The translations under genes were made by a program, and so were the position numbers. Below, piece after piece: positions 11,863 through 23,315 of a DNA stretch of 64,000 nucleotides. Position 1 is the stretch's first letter. Every line of letters begins with the position of its first letter. Origin of the DNA: Penicillus capitatus (taxonomy: Eukaryota; Chlorophyta); the NCBI GenBank assembly GCA_965649825.1, contig OZ287705.1, forward strand, positions 930,001-994,000, given 5' to 3'. Below the pieces are notes generated by a model, which was not told where the DNA came from, made no database searches, and saw only the letters and a program-made list of their open reading frames with translations.

Positions 11863-12231
11863 GCGAGCTTGTGAGAAGGGCACACATGGCTCACATCCGA
11901 ATTGCACTTGTACATCTGTCTCTTTTCCTGACGATCCGTCGACCAATCAGCAAGCCAACGAATGAAGGATTGGGTCATGCGAACCCCTGTCAAGATATAA
12001 GATCTTAACAGTCTGCGTCAGCCCGACCGCCAGACAACTTTAGATGAATACCAACGGATGGCAGCCTTTGTTTCTTGTGGTCATCTTGCTTTTTTCTCTC
12101 GCTAAGCGTCATGCCTTGATAGGCAATGAAATGGTGTAATGGCATGACGAGCGTCCCTCCCTGTGAGTCCGTCACATCGTTCGTTGTATATAGACAGGCG
12201 ACGAAACGACGTGCTCTTTCGTATCGATGCC
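11863..12231. other. Intergenic, no gene seen
   Basis: This 369-bp spacer separates two plus-strand genes. Open frames enter from the right but lack an ATG before 12232. I see no RNA gene, repeat or clear terminator. Confidence 0.4.
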
Positions 12232-13383
12232 ATGAATCCGAATGTCGAACACTATCGAGCGTTTCTACGTGGTATTCGGAATCGATATCTCGTTTTCTGC
12301 GATGACAACGCTCCGCGAGTCACCGCCCAATACGTGGCTTTCCGAGACTCCCACCAGAAAACGACATCGAATCTAGATTCGCTCATCGCCGAAGGCATCG
12401 ATGCCTCGTCGACCGATGCCCGTGACCAAGGAATAGGTGACACGACGGTCTTCTTCATCTCAAATAGAGAAGAAACGCATGTCCAGAGAACACATTGCAA
12501 GATGACGGGAACTTCTGGTCCAGTACTGGAACAGATAGCATCGAAAGAATGGATGTGGAGGAGTACTTAACCTATCGCCTTAAAGATCCGATGTGCGTTG
12601 TCCATTCAGTTCAGATATTTGTCTACAGGGCTGTGTACCAACACGGGTGCGTTGTCTCATTACCATCGCATTCGATATCAATGGCAATTTTGTTCTTGTG
12701 TACAGTAATCCGATCTATCCGCCCTTTTCGGTTACAGTACACATTGGAACGTCTCCCACGAATCTGATGGAGTAAGTGGAATGCGTTTTCCTATGGCGGA
12801 TCGAGATTATTGTTTCGTTGAGTGTAGATGCACATTGAAGCCATGCAACATATATCCGGATGAAGGGGGTCAGCCAATCATACTACCATACCGAACACAG
12901 CCGATTGGTAACAACGTCCCTAGAGATGATATCCATCCTGAATTATGGTATGCACAGGAAACTACTTGCAGATTCGATTACACGGAAAGCAGCAAGCGCA
13001 ATTCCAAGGTCAGATTTTTGCCTGAATGTGATCTGTCTGTTGATGGAGTCGTGTGATATGCTGTGGTGATGAAGACAATGCCTACTACATTGCGATTCGC
13101 AAAGTGGAGGCCTTAGGGCTGAGTCTACCGACCAAACACTATCATGATATTCGTGCCGCGATTCTATCTTCCTCACTCTTTCACCGGCATCCCTTCTCGG
13201 CAAGAGATATTCCGGACAACTGTCGATATCCCAATGGCCGTACAGTCATGGAGGAGATGTGCAAAGTATGCCTTCCATGACCATGACCTCTGCAGAATGC
13301 TCTGTGCTGCTGTTTGTAGAGAATTGAAGGTAGAGATCACGAAGCATCGAAGAAAGCCCGCTCACTTGAATCGTCTACTATAA
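12232..13383 (+). CDS. Predicted discoidin/F5-8C-like (galactose-binding fold) protein
   Basis: This is a multi-exon gene starting at ATG 12232. The first exon encodes about 65-70 residues of charged sequence. An exon then reads NTLQDDGNFWSSTGTDS, which resembles the D-G-N-x-x-F-W-x-S/T-T-G motif of F5/8C (discoidin) domains such as IFT25 and APC10. A 47-nt intron (GTACTT...TTCAG, ending at about 12617) leads into a beta-rich segment containing ITIAFDINGNFVLVYSNP. A GTAAGT...GTGTAG intron at about 12772-12829 follows, then a Cys/Pro-containing exon. The remaining exons to about 13383 are protein-like but their boundaries are unclear, and the 3' end is tentative. Such domains bind glycans, lipids or protein partners; the partner here cannot be inferred. 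Confidence 0.45.
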
Positions 13384-13541
13384 AGGGTTTCTGGCCCTTG
13401 ACGTGGCAGCCGGCTGATGAGAGAAGGCCACCTAACAGAGTTTACGATTTCCATGAGTGCGTGTAATCCTCCCCCTGTGTTGTCTGTACAAACCACAAAC
13501 AACTCGTCTTAAATCGTGACAAATGTCGCGTTCGTTTTTTA

Positions 13542-13916
13542 TCAGATTTCAAATCCGAGTCCAGAACCCACATTCAATCCAGCCAATTGCAGAATACCAC
13601 GATTGGCAATGAGCTCAACGATCAGAATGCCAATGAATCCAATCATCGCTGCCCGACTGTTGAGGCGCTCGGCGTTATCCACAAATCCAAATTGTCCAGG
13701 TGGGATGTCAGGAAAGCGTTTTGGCTGTGTCACGCCTTGTGGAGGTGGCAGCACTTGACCAATGCTGTCGTCCTCGTTCTCGTATTCTTCCACCGCTGCG
13801 AGGCGCGATCGGAGACGTCGCTTCGAGATGGGCGTCGAAAAGAAGACACGTGACGATGTCGAGCAAGTGCGCGCCGTCGTCGTCCTCTGGCAGAGGCAAC
13901 CAGTCATTGTGGCCAT
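13542..13916 (-). CDS. One-helix LHC-like (HLIP/OHP-type) plastid protein
   Basis: A single exon encodes 124 residues. The first 40 or so are Ser/Thr/Arg-rich, as in a plastid transit peptide. The C-terminal third has the chlorophyll-binding helix of the LHC superfamily: NAERLNSRAAMIGFIGILIV, i.e. ExxNxRxAMIGF, followed by one hydrophobic helix and a short tail. One-helix proteins of this kind (HLIPs in cyanobacteria and red-lineage plastids, OHPs in plants) bind chlorophyll and carotenoid during photosystem assembly and high-light stress. There is only one helix, so it is not a full LHC antenna. This gene is the strongest sign that the organism is photosynthetic. Confidence 0.88.
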   Translation of the reverse strand: MATMTGCLCQRTTTARTCSTSSRVFFSTPISKRRLRSRLAAVEEYENEDDSIGQVLPPPQGVTQPKRFPDIPPGQFGFVDNAERLNSRAAMIGFIGILIVELIANRGILQLAGLNVGSGLGFEI

Positions 13917-14235
13917 GGAATGTCGAACTTAATGATCACCAATGTTCGTAACGTCGTTAATGGATCGTCAGTAGTAACTGGCGTTTTCGCTCAAGGCGCG
14001 CCACGACAACGACGGCAACTGAGTCAATCGCTTTTTACTCTTGTCGCACGAAGAGGCAAAGAAAGACGATCGTTTTTGACGTGCCCCCACTCACAACACC
14101 GCACTTGCATACCGAGGTTGGCCGATCTGTTGACAGCCAGACGGAATCTCTTCGCTGGAACGACAGTGGCGATCGGAGAGCGGTGGTTTGTACATAGAAA
14201 GCGTTCGCTAAACGGATCATCGGACTGAGTATTGG
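13917..14235. other. Divergent intergenic region between HLIP/OHP and POLQ
   Basis: These 319 bp lie between two divergent start codons. No coding frame is supported and no repeat was seen. It presumably holds both promoters. Confidence 0.4.
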
Positions 14236-17200
14236 ATGTATCGTCCAAGACGTGGCCGTAGACCTTTGACACGACAAGCACTGCCGCCATCATCGGCAGA
14301 GGAGCATCCGAAAGGACATTCGATTGACGAAGGTGAACGAACGATATCGTCCGCCGAAAAGCAGTGGGCAGAAGACATATCGTCACAGCGCAAGCGCATG
14401 CACGATGTTCGAGTGGATATTTCCCAAGGACAGGAATCTAAAGGCCGTGATGGACACCATTGTCCTTCCGAGACGCACTCTCGTTTGGAAGCATCCAATT
14501 TCCGGCCACCCAAAGCGCACGGTCCACCCCAAAAGACAACAGTCCGTCCAGTGCTGCTCTCTTGTGTGCTGTATGCTTGGTGTGTAGGGGGAAGAGAGTC
14601 GTCGCAAGAGATCGAGATATGAAAAGACAGCATCCCAGCGTCCGTTGAGAGATGCTCCATCTGATCCTTCGATGACACTCAGTGATTATCTGCCTGAGGA
14701 CATTGTTAAGCAGTATCTGTCTCTGGGCAAGAGCCAAGCGTTGTTTGGTTGGCAAGCGGAATGCCTAAGATCACCTGGTGTGCTCGATGGCAAGAGTATT
14801 GTTTACTGTGCACCCACCAGTGCTGGAAAGAGTCTGGTGGCTGAGATTCTGATGCTTCGAAGATTATCGTCGACATCGAGTGTTGGCATGTTGGTGCTGC
14901 CATTTGTGGCTCTCTGTTCTGAGAAGGCCAATCAACTGGAATCCTTGCTGGTCCCTCTACAGAAGAAGATTCGTCGCTTCTACGGTTCAAAGAACAGTCC
15001 TGTCATTTTCAAACGCGACACTGGCATTCTTGTCTGTACAATTGAGAAGGCCAATATCTTGATCAACCGCATGATGGAAGAGAACATTCTGGATCGGCTG
15101 GGAATTGTCGTCGTGGATGAGTTGCACATGGTGGACGATCCTTATCGAGGCTATCTTCTTGAGCTGATGCTCACAAAGCTTCGTTACATGTCCCTCAGAG
15201 GGACGCCTGCTGATGGAAACCTGCAGATTGTGGGAATGAGTGCAACGATGCCGAATGGTCATGAAGTGGCACAGTGGCTGGGCGCTGAGCTCTACATTAC
15301 AGATGTTCGACCAGTGCCTCTCAGACTGTTTCTCAAAGTGGGGACATCTGTGTTGGATGTGACGGGAACAGAGGTACGGCAGCTGGAGCCGCCAGCCGAT
15401 TGGACAGGAGATCCGGATCATGTGGCTTGGTTGACAAAGGAAACGGTGGATCAAGGGCATTCTGTTCTTATTTTCTGCTGCAGCAAGAAGGCCTGTGTGA
15501 TTTGTGCCGAACAAATCTCTAAACTCATGACCATTCCGGTGCGTGACGTGAAGGGCAGTCGAAGACGGTCGTCACTGACCCGCGAATTGGGCCATGCTTT
15601 GGGAGAGCATCAGCAAAAACTGTTGGAGCTTATTCCGCAGGGAATCGCATTTCATCACGCTGGATTATCATCTGAAGAGCGTCAGTTGGTGGAGAAGGCC
15701 TATCGAAGTGGTGCGATCTCTGTTTTGACGGCAACGTCGACATTGGCTGCTGGTGTCAATCTCCCGGCAAGACGCGTTATATTCCGAGAACCCTACGTTG
15801 GTCTGACCACAAATGTACTGGATCCCACAAGCTTTCGCCAAATGGCAGGGCGTGCCGGTAAGCTAAGGGCATACATCCCTCTTTGACACTGGATTTCAAA
15901 TGCCTTTGGCGTAGGGCGTGCCGGAATCGATGATGAAGGTGAAGCCTATCTGCTGGAATCGAAGTATGTCAAGACTGAGATACTTCAGAATCTCATTAAA
16001 CGCGATGCGGACCCTGTTTCCAGCTGCTTGAGCAAAGAAAAGAATGGCATGATCCGTTTGTTACATGAAGTACCCTCATCGACGATAGATCCATGCACAT
16101 TGATCTCAGAATTCCGGTATAGGTCATTTCGACAGGGGCTGTGAAGACTGGCAGTGATGTGGAGCGACTCATTCAAAGCACGCTTTTGGCTCAGACACCC
16201 GGCAATGCAGAGATCGTATCATCTACGGCAAATGACGGCTTGACCTGGCTCAGCAATCACAAACTGATTATGTGGCATCCAGCTCATTCAGGAGCACCTG
16301 GTGTCTGGATATGCCGTTCCCTCAGCAAAGCCATTACCGCTTCAGGAATGGATCCACGTGAATGTGCCCTTGTCAAGAAAGATCTTCTAAAAGCACAGGA
16401 ACATTTGATCTTGGCTACCGATCTGCATCTCGCATACTTGACAACACCGCATACCGTTGAGCTGTCTGTTGACTGGGAGAAACTCTATTACTTAATCAGC
16501 AGACTCACTGTGCTGGATACCACTGTGACAGAATTGGTGGGTGTGGACATGCTCTTCCTTCAGAGGAAGTGTCAAGGGAGTCAGTGTTCAGGAAGTCAGG
16601 AGAGAGAACGCATTGGTCGACGATTCTATGCTGCTCTTATTCTTAGAGACATCGTCAGTGAAACGCCTCTACCCAAGATCTGCCAGAATTTCAATCTCTC
16701 CTTGAGCGCTGTCGAAGATTTGAGAGAACGATCTCTGCGTTATGCGAACATGTCTGCCATCTTCTGTGGTGTTCTTAGATGGGCATATCTGCACGTCCTG
16801 ATCGAAGAGTTCCAAAAACGGATCTATCGTGGGGCACGGCCTGAGATTATTCAGTTGACAGAGATTCCTTATGTGAAGGCTCATCGTGCTCGACTTCTGT
16901 ATGAAGCTGGATTCCGCAGCATTGAAGAAATCGCAGAGCTGCATTCGGTCGATAAACTGGTAAAGACATTGACAGCGGAGCAAGGTGTGGATGGTCGCCA
17001 AGAAGGTTTGGAGTTGCAGATCGCTCGAAGGATCATCAAAGGAGCTCAGTCCATTGTAATGAAGCGCACGGAAGTTGCCGCGATTGAAGAAGACATTGTC
17101 GCCGAAACGGAGAGCCTTTATGACGGCAGTTGTGCCGATGAGATCACAGAGTCATTTCCTGAAGACATGGACTCCTCCTCTCATCAACTCCCGACGCACG

Positions 17201-19306
17201 AGCTTCATCATTCTGTTCCAGAAATGGAGCTCTCTGCCAGTCTGCGTCGCCTATCCGTGAAGCCATCGAAACCTGACTGGATCTCTGAGGGAATTGCAAT
17301 TTTGAGTTCCGTTGCAGAGATGCAATCGCTCGTTCAGTATGTGTTGTCGGCAGATGTCTGTCACATCTCTTTCCAATCACATTTCTCAGATTCCTGTCAG
17401 GAAGTGCCATCTTACCTCGCGGGCGTAGCTCTGTGCTTCTCCGACATGTCGGTTACTTATGTGGCCCTGTCGGATGAGGCACCTGAGATTCTGTGCTGTC
17501 TGGTGGATGTCATGCAGAAAGCAGAGATGCAGAAAACGACCTTTGGCCTCGGAGACAGCATGCATTGGATTAAAGGACTGCTACAGCGATCTGCTCTTGC
17601 AGCTTTTCCTTCTGTGATCGATGTCCAGGAAGCTGCAAAGTATCTGGAAGGTCAATCCTCTGCAACAAACGACCTGGAAGGTCTGTTTCAACTTTTTCAA
17701 CTCGAAGAGGAGTATCAGTCGATCAAAGAATTCTATGCCAACGCATCAGAGGGTCTCCCGAATCGATTTGTCCTACGTTCCTGCTGCTCTGCGGCAGCTC
17801 TGACGCGAAAGCTGTGGATTGTTCTGCAAGAAAAGCTACAGAGAGAGGGTCTATTGGATGTCTTCCAAGACATCCAAATGCCGCATGCGCAGATTTCAGA
17901 GACTCTCAGTCAGAATGGTCTCTTTCTCGACAGAAAAAGAACAATGCAACAACTCGCTTTGATCGATGAAATACAATCCGATCTCCAAAGCATGAGCACA
18001 TCCATCGCTGGGACTGTCTTTGATTTCAGTAACAGCGATCAGATAGTCGAGAACCTCGTTGATGTGCTGAAACTGAATCACCCAATGGAAGTTGTGAACA
18101 GCCAAGATAAAGAGATTGCTCTTAGGGCACTGCAAGATCAGCATCCACTTCCGGCCATCATTCTGCAGTTGAAGAGATGGTCAGTCCTTCGTGAGAGTCT
18201 CTCTTTTGCCCTCAATGAGTTGCCACAAGAACAGAACAGGTGACATCTCCCTGATGATGTCCATGTGTGACGCTGAGCTTTGCATTGCAGTGTTTGGTTA
18301 AGAGCTGATCTTTTTGAACGTACGGTTCAGAGTTGGGAAGAGAAGGAAAAGGAATTCTTGCAAAGCCTGCCTTTGCACCGAGTGGATCGGTCAGCCGACG
18401 GAAGCCTACTGATGTCTCCCCTGGAGGCCCAGCATCAGAATACAGCCGTCATTTGCCACTGTCTTGAGCATTACGATGGGTCATTTCACACATCATGATC
18501 TGTTCACCCGTGAGGACGGTGGATGTAGGAAGGAAAGAGTGATCGCAACATATCAGCATTTGGATGTGTGGTTATTAGCACACTTCAGTCAAGACCGGGC
18601 ACTTATCAATGCACTTATTCAAGAAGGGATCGATCCATTCAGGGCAATCGCTGGTGCCATAAGTCGAAAGCCACTTCATGAAGCACGCACAGTAGGCTGA
18701 CAGAAACGCCTTCTTGAAAGGGCAGGTGAAAACTCTGCTTCATGCATTTGCAGACTTCACAGTCGACAGCCGATTACTTTGAGCGCTTTCTCGCCGGCTT
18801 CCTCTGCGGCGCCAGTTCACTTCTCAGTGCATATATCCTTCGAGTCGGTGAAAAACGAGCTCAGGAATGCTACAGGGAGTTCTCAGCTTTCTTTACAGGT
18901 ATCATATATATTAGTGACATAACAGAGCAATAGATGCGTTTCTCTTGCATTAGGTGTGGAATCCTGGATTCAACGAATGGTTGAGTGCACAAAGCAGGGA
19001 TTGTCTATACGGACACTGTTTGGCCGAGGCTTGAAGATCAAAGAAGGAAGCGATATCGAGAGATGCTCAGTGCGATGGGCGATTCAAGGATCTCTCGATG
19101 AAATCCTCAAGCGCGCGACAATTCAACTGCATCAGCGTGGAGCTTCATCTGATCAATGGGATCTCCTATTCCGACACCATCACGGTTTTCTGCTCGAGAT
19201 CCCACAGTCGCAGCGAGAGATGGCTGAGAAGGCGATTCAGGAGATCATGTATGATGTGACGTCTCTACCTTATCCCGTTCAAGTATGCATCACACCGACA
19301 AGGTAG
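14236..19306 (+). CDS. POLQ: DNA polymerase theta (POLQ/TEBICHI) homologue with a degenerate polymerase domain
   Basis: In its known homologues this protein combines a superfamily 2 helicase-like domain with an A-family polymerase and performs microhomology-mediated end joining. Exon 1 (14236-14541) is basic and disordered. After intron 14542-14587 comes the helicase: FGWQAECL, Walker A APTSAGKS, DELHM, VGMSATMPN, ATSTLAAGVNLPARR and QMAGRAG, the last split by intron 15858-15914. The HhH-like and exonuclease-like regions follow in the long exon 16123-18239. The polymerase-like part (18291-19306, about five exons) aligns in order with POLQ fingers and palm but lacks the expected catalytic residues. 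Motif A reads VIATYQHLDVWLLAHF where DYSQLELR is expected, the O-helix Lys/Tyr-Gly are gone, and motif C reads RHHHGFLLEI where LHDELLYEV is expected. No internal stop is present. The C-terminus ends 37 bp before UTP12. Confidence 0.85.
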
Positions 19307-19343
19307 AAGGAGTACTCCGCACGTCACATCACTTGTAGCTTCA

Positions 19344-21962
19344 ATGGTAAAGGCATACTTGCGTTACCGTCATGACATCGCGTTCGGCATCGTCGCCTCA
19401 CATGGCAACGCTCTTTACGATTCGACGGGGGAATTCTTTGTCACTGCGTCGTTGGAGGGAGTCGCGGTTTGGAAATCGCGAACTGGAGAGCGCATCGCCC
19501 TTCTTCTGGACGAAGAGGCGACTTCGGCGCAACGTCCCATCGAAGTCAAGACGCTTGCACGTTCGAGGCAAGAACACTTGACCGCGGCGGGTTACTCCGA
19601 TGGGTCCATTCGGATCTGGGATCTGAGTACCTATCAGATGCGAACGTCCTTCCATGGACACAAACGACCCGTGAGTCGTCTCTGCTTCTCAGCTTCTGGG
19701 GAGCTTCTGGCTTCCGGTTCACAAGATACGCAAATCTGTCTCTGGGATGTGATTGGAGAAACGGGCCTTTTCAAGCTACAAGGCCATGGTCACGAGATCA
19801 CAGGTCTCTGTTTCTTGAAAGATCGTCAGCTGCTTGTATCTGTCGCCAAAGATGGGCAACTGAAGTTATGGGATTTGACGTCTCAGCATTGCTGCCAGAC
19901 AGTGCTGCATGACAAGGGTGTCATCTGGTCTCTTGCTCTGCATCCTCGTCAGTGTCATGTAGTGATCGGATCTGTGGATGCCTCACTCATCGTTTATGAG
20001 CTCAAAGAGGGAGAGATGCCATCTCTTGATGTACGGATGAAGATGCAGCGCCGAGAAGAGAACCGTGTTCGCTCTTTAGCGTTTTCGGAGAATGGAGAGT
20101 ATCTCGTCTGTCAAGGGAATACAACGAGTGCGGAGATCTTTGAGGTATTGACGGAAGAGGTCGCTCGACAGAGATATGAAGAACGGCGCCAAAAGGCAGA
20201 GAAGGTCCTCCGCGAACTTGAACGTAAGAGAGCCAAGGAGGGATCCCTGAACAAGAAACTCGACAAGAAGCAGCGCAAAAATGAAAAGATCTTACAGGAG
20301 AGGCTGCAAGATGTCGTTCTCTATCAGAGTCTAACAATTTATCAGGCCTCCAGCAAGCTGCTCTCTATCGATTTCCGGCCAGGAATGCGTTGTGAATTGG
20401 GAATCGCGCTAAGTTCCAATGCCTTTGAAATGGTCGGCTTTGAGCATTCATCAAACAACAGGAAGGTTTTGGAATACACCCAGAGATTGGAGGTTTACCG
20501 CGAAGGGCATCGATCAAGCATTCGATCCCTATGTCTCTCTTCAGACAATCAGTTCTTGTTGTCCCTCAGCGAAAAAGAAGCGAAGATCTGGAACACAGAA
20601 ACTGCGTTCTGTGTCCATACGCTTTCCTCTGGTTACGGTCTTTCGGGGATCTTTGCTCCAGGAGACAGCGTTGTTGTCGTGGGGACCAAGAGTGGGGCAT
20701 TGGAGCTCTTCGATCTCTTGTCAAGCACCAAGATCGAGTCTGTCCCTGCACATGAAGGTCCGGTGTGGTCCATAACGCCTATCAAAGATGACAAAGGTTT
20801 TGTGAGCGGTGGAGCCGACGGCGCCATCAAAGTTTGGAATTGGGGATTGACGACAGGAGAGGGAGATGAGATCAAACGTGTGACCATCCAGGAAAATGAA
20901 CAGTCTTTGAGATTAGATACCGATGTTCTGTGTGTGGTGCTATCTGCTAATGGCAGATTCTTGGCAGTGGCTTTGCTGGATGCAACGATTCAGATCTACT
21001 ATGTGGATTCGTTCCAAATTTTCCTGACACTGTACGGTCACAAACTCCCTGTCCTGTCGATTGACATCTCGGCCGATAGTCAGCTCATTGTGAGCGGCTC
21101 AGCCGACAAGAACATCAAGATTTGGGGATTGGATTTTGGAGACTGTCATAAATCCATCTTCGCGCACAAAGATTCTGTCACACAAGTTGCTTTTGTGCAC
21201 ACAACACATTATGTCATGTCGGTCGGAAAGGATGGTATGCTTAAGTACTGGGATGCCGACAAGTTTGAGCTCCTGCTCGAATTGTCTGGTCATCATGCAG
21301 AAGTCTGGTGTCTTTCTATGAGCCACGAGGGCGGCCTTGTCTTCACCGGCTCGAGTGATCGTTCCTTGCGCAAATGGTCGAGAACAGACGAACCTTTCTT
21401 CCTGGAATACGAGAAAGAGAAACGCATGGAGGCACTGTTTGACGAAGACCCCGTCGAGGATTCAGTGCCCCAAGCACAGGGACTTGCCGGAGAGAAATCT
21501 CAGACGACTCTCTCTGCAGCCGATTCTATTCTGGAGGCGCTGGAACTGGCATCGTTTGAAGCCCGGAGAGGAAGTGCCGATCCACCGAACCCATTGCTAT
21601 GTGGCCTTGAACCCGCTGCTTTTGTTCTGCAGGCGGTGCAAAAAATCAAACCCAGTGATCTGGAGGTGGCCCTTCTGTCTCTTCCCTTTACGGATGCCCT
21701 GCAGCTGCTCACATATTTGGCGGATTGGCTCAAAAAAAGGTGCAGTCAGACAGAGGTCATTTGCCGTGTCCTTCTGCATCTCCTGCGACTCCATTACCGT
21801 CCATTATCCACCAGTCTGCATGTCCGATCTCTTCTGCAGAATCTCCAGTCGTCACTGCGGATAGTTATTGGTGAAATGAAAGATACAGTTGGGTTCAATC
21901 TCGAGGCGGTGCGGTACATCCGCAGCCTGACCCAGAATGATGAAAAGACAGCTGCGTTGTGA
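19344..21962 (+). CDS. UTP12: UTP12/WDR3 (DIP2), small-subunit processome WD40 protein
   Basis: A single intronless exon encodes 872 residues. The N-terminus MVKAYLRYRHDIAFGIVAS matches the family's start, and two WD40 propellers follow with typical repeats such as LASGSQDTQICLWDV and IVSGSADKNIKIWGLDF. The C-terminal 100 or so residues form the Utp12 domain (DLEVALLSLPFTDALQLL). In yeast and human the protein is part of the UTP-B subcomplex that binds the 5' ETS and U3 snoRNA in the nucleolus during 18S rRNA maturation. Length is close to the usual 900-940 residues. A lysine/glutamate-rich insertion sits between the propellers near residues 270-320. It is co-directional with and very close to POLQ upstream and DEK downstream. 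Confidence 0.92.
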   Translation: MVKAYLRYRHDIAFGIVASHGNALYDSTGEFFVTASLEGVAVWKSRTGERIALLLDEEATSAQRPIEVKTLARSRQEHLTAAGYSDGSIRIWDLSTYQMRTSFHGHKRPVSRLCFSASGELLASGSQDTQICLWDVIGETGLFKLQGHGHEITGLCFLKDRQLLVSVAKDGQLKLWDLTSQHCCQTVLHDKGVIWSLALHPRQCHVVIGSVDASLIVYELKEGEMPSLDVRMKMQRREENRVRSLAFSENGEYLVCQGNTTSAEIFEVLTEEVARQRYEERRQKAEKVLRELERKRAKEGSLNKKLDKKQRKNEKILQERLQDVVLYQSLTIYQASSKLLSIDFRPGMRCELGIALSSNAFEMVGFEHSSNNRKVLEYTQRLEVYREGHRSSIRSLCLSSDNQFLLSLSEKEAKIWNTETAFCVHTLSSGYGLSGIFAPGDSVVVVGTKSGALELFDLLSSTKIESVPAHEGPVWSITPIKDDKGFVSGGADGAIKVWNWGLTTGEGDEIKRVTIQENEQSLRLDTDVLCVVLSANGRFLAVALLDATIQIYYVDSFQIFLTLYGHKLPVLSIDISADSQLIVSGSADKNIKIWGLDFGDCHKSIFAHKDSVTQVAFVHTTHYVMSVGKDGMLKYWDADKFELLLELSGHHAEVWCLSMSHEGGLVFTGSSDRSLRKWSRTDEPFFLEYEKEKRMEALFDEDPVEDSVPQAQGLAGEKSQTTLSAADSILEALELASFEARRGSADPPNPLLCGLEPAAFVLQAVQKIKPSDLEVALLSLPFTDALQLLTYLADWLKKRCSQTEVICRVLLHLLRLHYRPLSTSLHVRSLLQNLQSSLRIVIGEMKDTVGFNLEAVRYIRSLTQNDEKTAAL

Positions 21963-22018
21963 ACGTCTTTCTCAACAGCATTGTACTGTTTGCGTTGGCC
22001 GATCGCAGAATCGACAAA

Positions 22019-23135
22019 ATGTCGCAGGAGGAGGCGGCAATGACGGCAGAGGGTCCATCTACGGCCATCCGAGAGCATTTGCCACGTTGTCGACGGAAAA
22101 CAGTGTTCTACGAACCCGACGTTCCTGCCGAGAAAGAGGCTTTTCGCGTTCCGAAAGCATGTACTTCGAATAGGAGACGTCTTGTTGAAATGTTTGATGT
22201 ACAGGGCTCGGGTACACGACTGCGAGATATTCCTGCGAGTAAGGGACTTTGTTCTATCTGTGTCATATGACTGCCGAGCAGTTTCAGCGTCGTTGGCCAA
22301 GAGTCGGGCAGAGGAACCTCTTCTGCAAGATATTCACAGAATACTGTTCAAAAGAACAGGAATTGTACGCAACACGTTCGGAAATGCTAACCTGATGAGA
22401 GCATCGTGTAGAAAACGAAACGAAAACGGGACATTGGCGATTTCTCAGGGTTTAGTTTTGCTAGGAGTGAAAAGGTGAAGAGTGAGCATGTCTTACTTGA
22501 TTTACGACAGATTGGACGGTAGGAAGCGGAAAAGGAGAAACTTAAAGAGCGCATCCTTCATTCAAGAGGCGTGCGGAAACTGGTGGACTTCTTCGACATT
22601 CCTGTGAAAACGGGCAAAGAAAAAGTGTGTGACAGAGGGTGTGTCTTTATCAACAGGGTAATCTGAGTAGATGACGGATGCAATCGTCGACTTTCTGATG
22701 AAACCAGTAGATTTGAGCGAAGAAAAGAAAGAGCCACCGCCCAGCAAAGTATAATAGCGTCACATCGATCCACAATCTTAGAGGTAAGCTTTGTGATCAT
22801 GATTTTAGAAGGAGACGCCAAAGAAAAGAGTAGCTAAGAAAGCGACAGTTTCGCGGAAAAGAAAATCTGATGAGATCAAAAGAAAACCCGAAACCAGTGC
22901 AAAAGTGTGACTTTCGCTGTTTCTGTGCCTACAGCTTAACAGTGGTTTCCAGCGTCCGACGAAGAGAAGTGTGAAAAACAGTGAGAAATCCAAAGAAAAT
23001 CCAAAGGCGGTGGCCGGGGAGAACGAACAGCAGGAAAGTGCAGCAACAGATGCTCCAGAGGTAAATGAAGAGGAAGAAGATACACAACCCACAGAGGCGA
23101 AGGAGGAAGACAAAGAGGCAACCGATCACGCATGA
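22019..23135 (+). CDS. DEK: DEK-domain chromatin protein
   Basis: About seven small exons are separated by introns of about 43-56 nt. The product starts MSQEEAAMTAEG, carries the DEK signature GTRLRDIP followed by LLQDIHRILFKRTG (plant DEK: GTPLKDIP...LLHTILFG), then GDFSGFSF and the SAP-like helix VRKLVDFFDIPVKTGKEK, and ends with DAIVDFLMKPVDLS. The C-terminal half is lysine-rich (KKRVAKKATVSRKRK) and then acidic, up to TGA at 23133-23135. DEK proteins bind DNA and histones, induce supercoils and influence splicing and chromatin access. Clear splice junctions include GTAAGG...GAGCAG (about 22240) and GTACGC...GTGTAG (about 22365-22412). Confidence 0.82.
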
Positions 23136-23315
23136 TCCTTGGTACCTGTGTTCTCGAATGGACAGTTTTGTCTGTTAACGAGTGACGGATAATACCGCAT
23201 GTAACACAAACCACACCTTTCATTGACAAAATACATCTGCAAGTCTCGTGACGCCGCACAGAAATCGTTCGTGAAATGCGCCAAGTGTTCTTGAATATTG
23301 ATATGGGCGATGTGG

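Noticed and set aside
18240-19306. POLQ C-terminus as a simple pseudogene fragment
   Set aside because: Every exon is open, the splices have GT-AG ends and consistent phases, and alignment order with POLQ is kept to the natural C-terminus. Only catalytic residues are lost.
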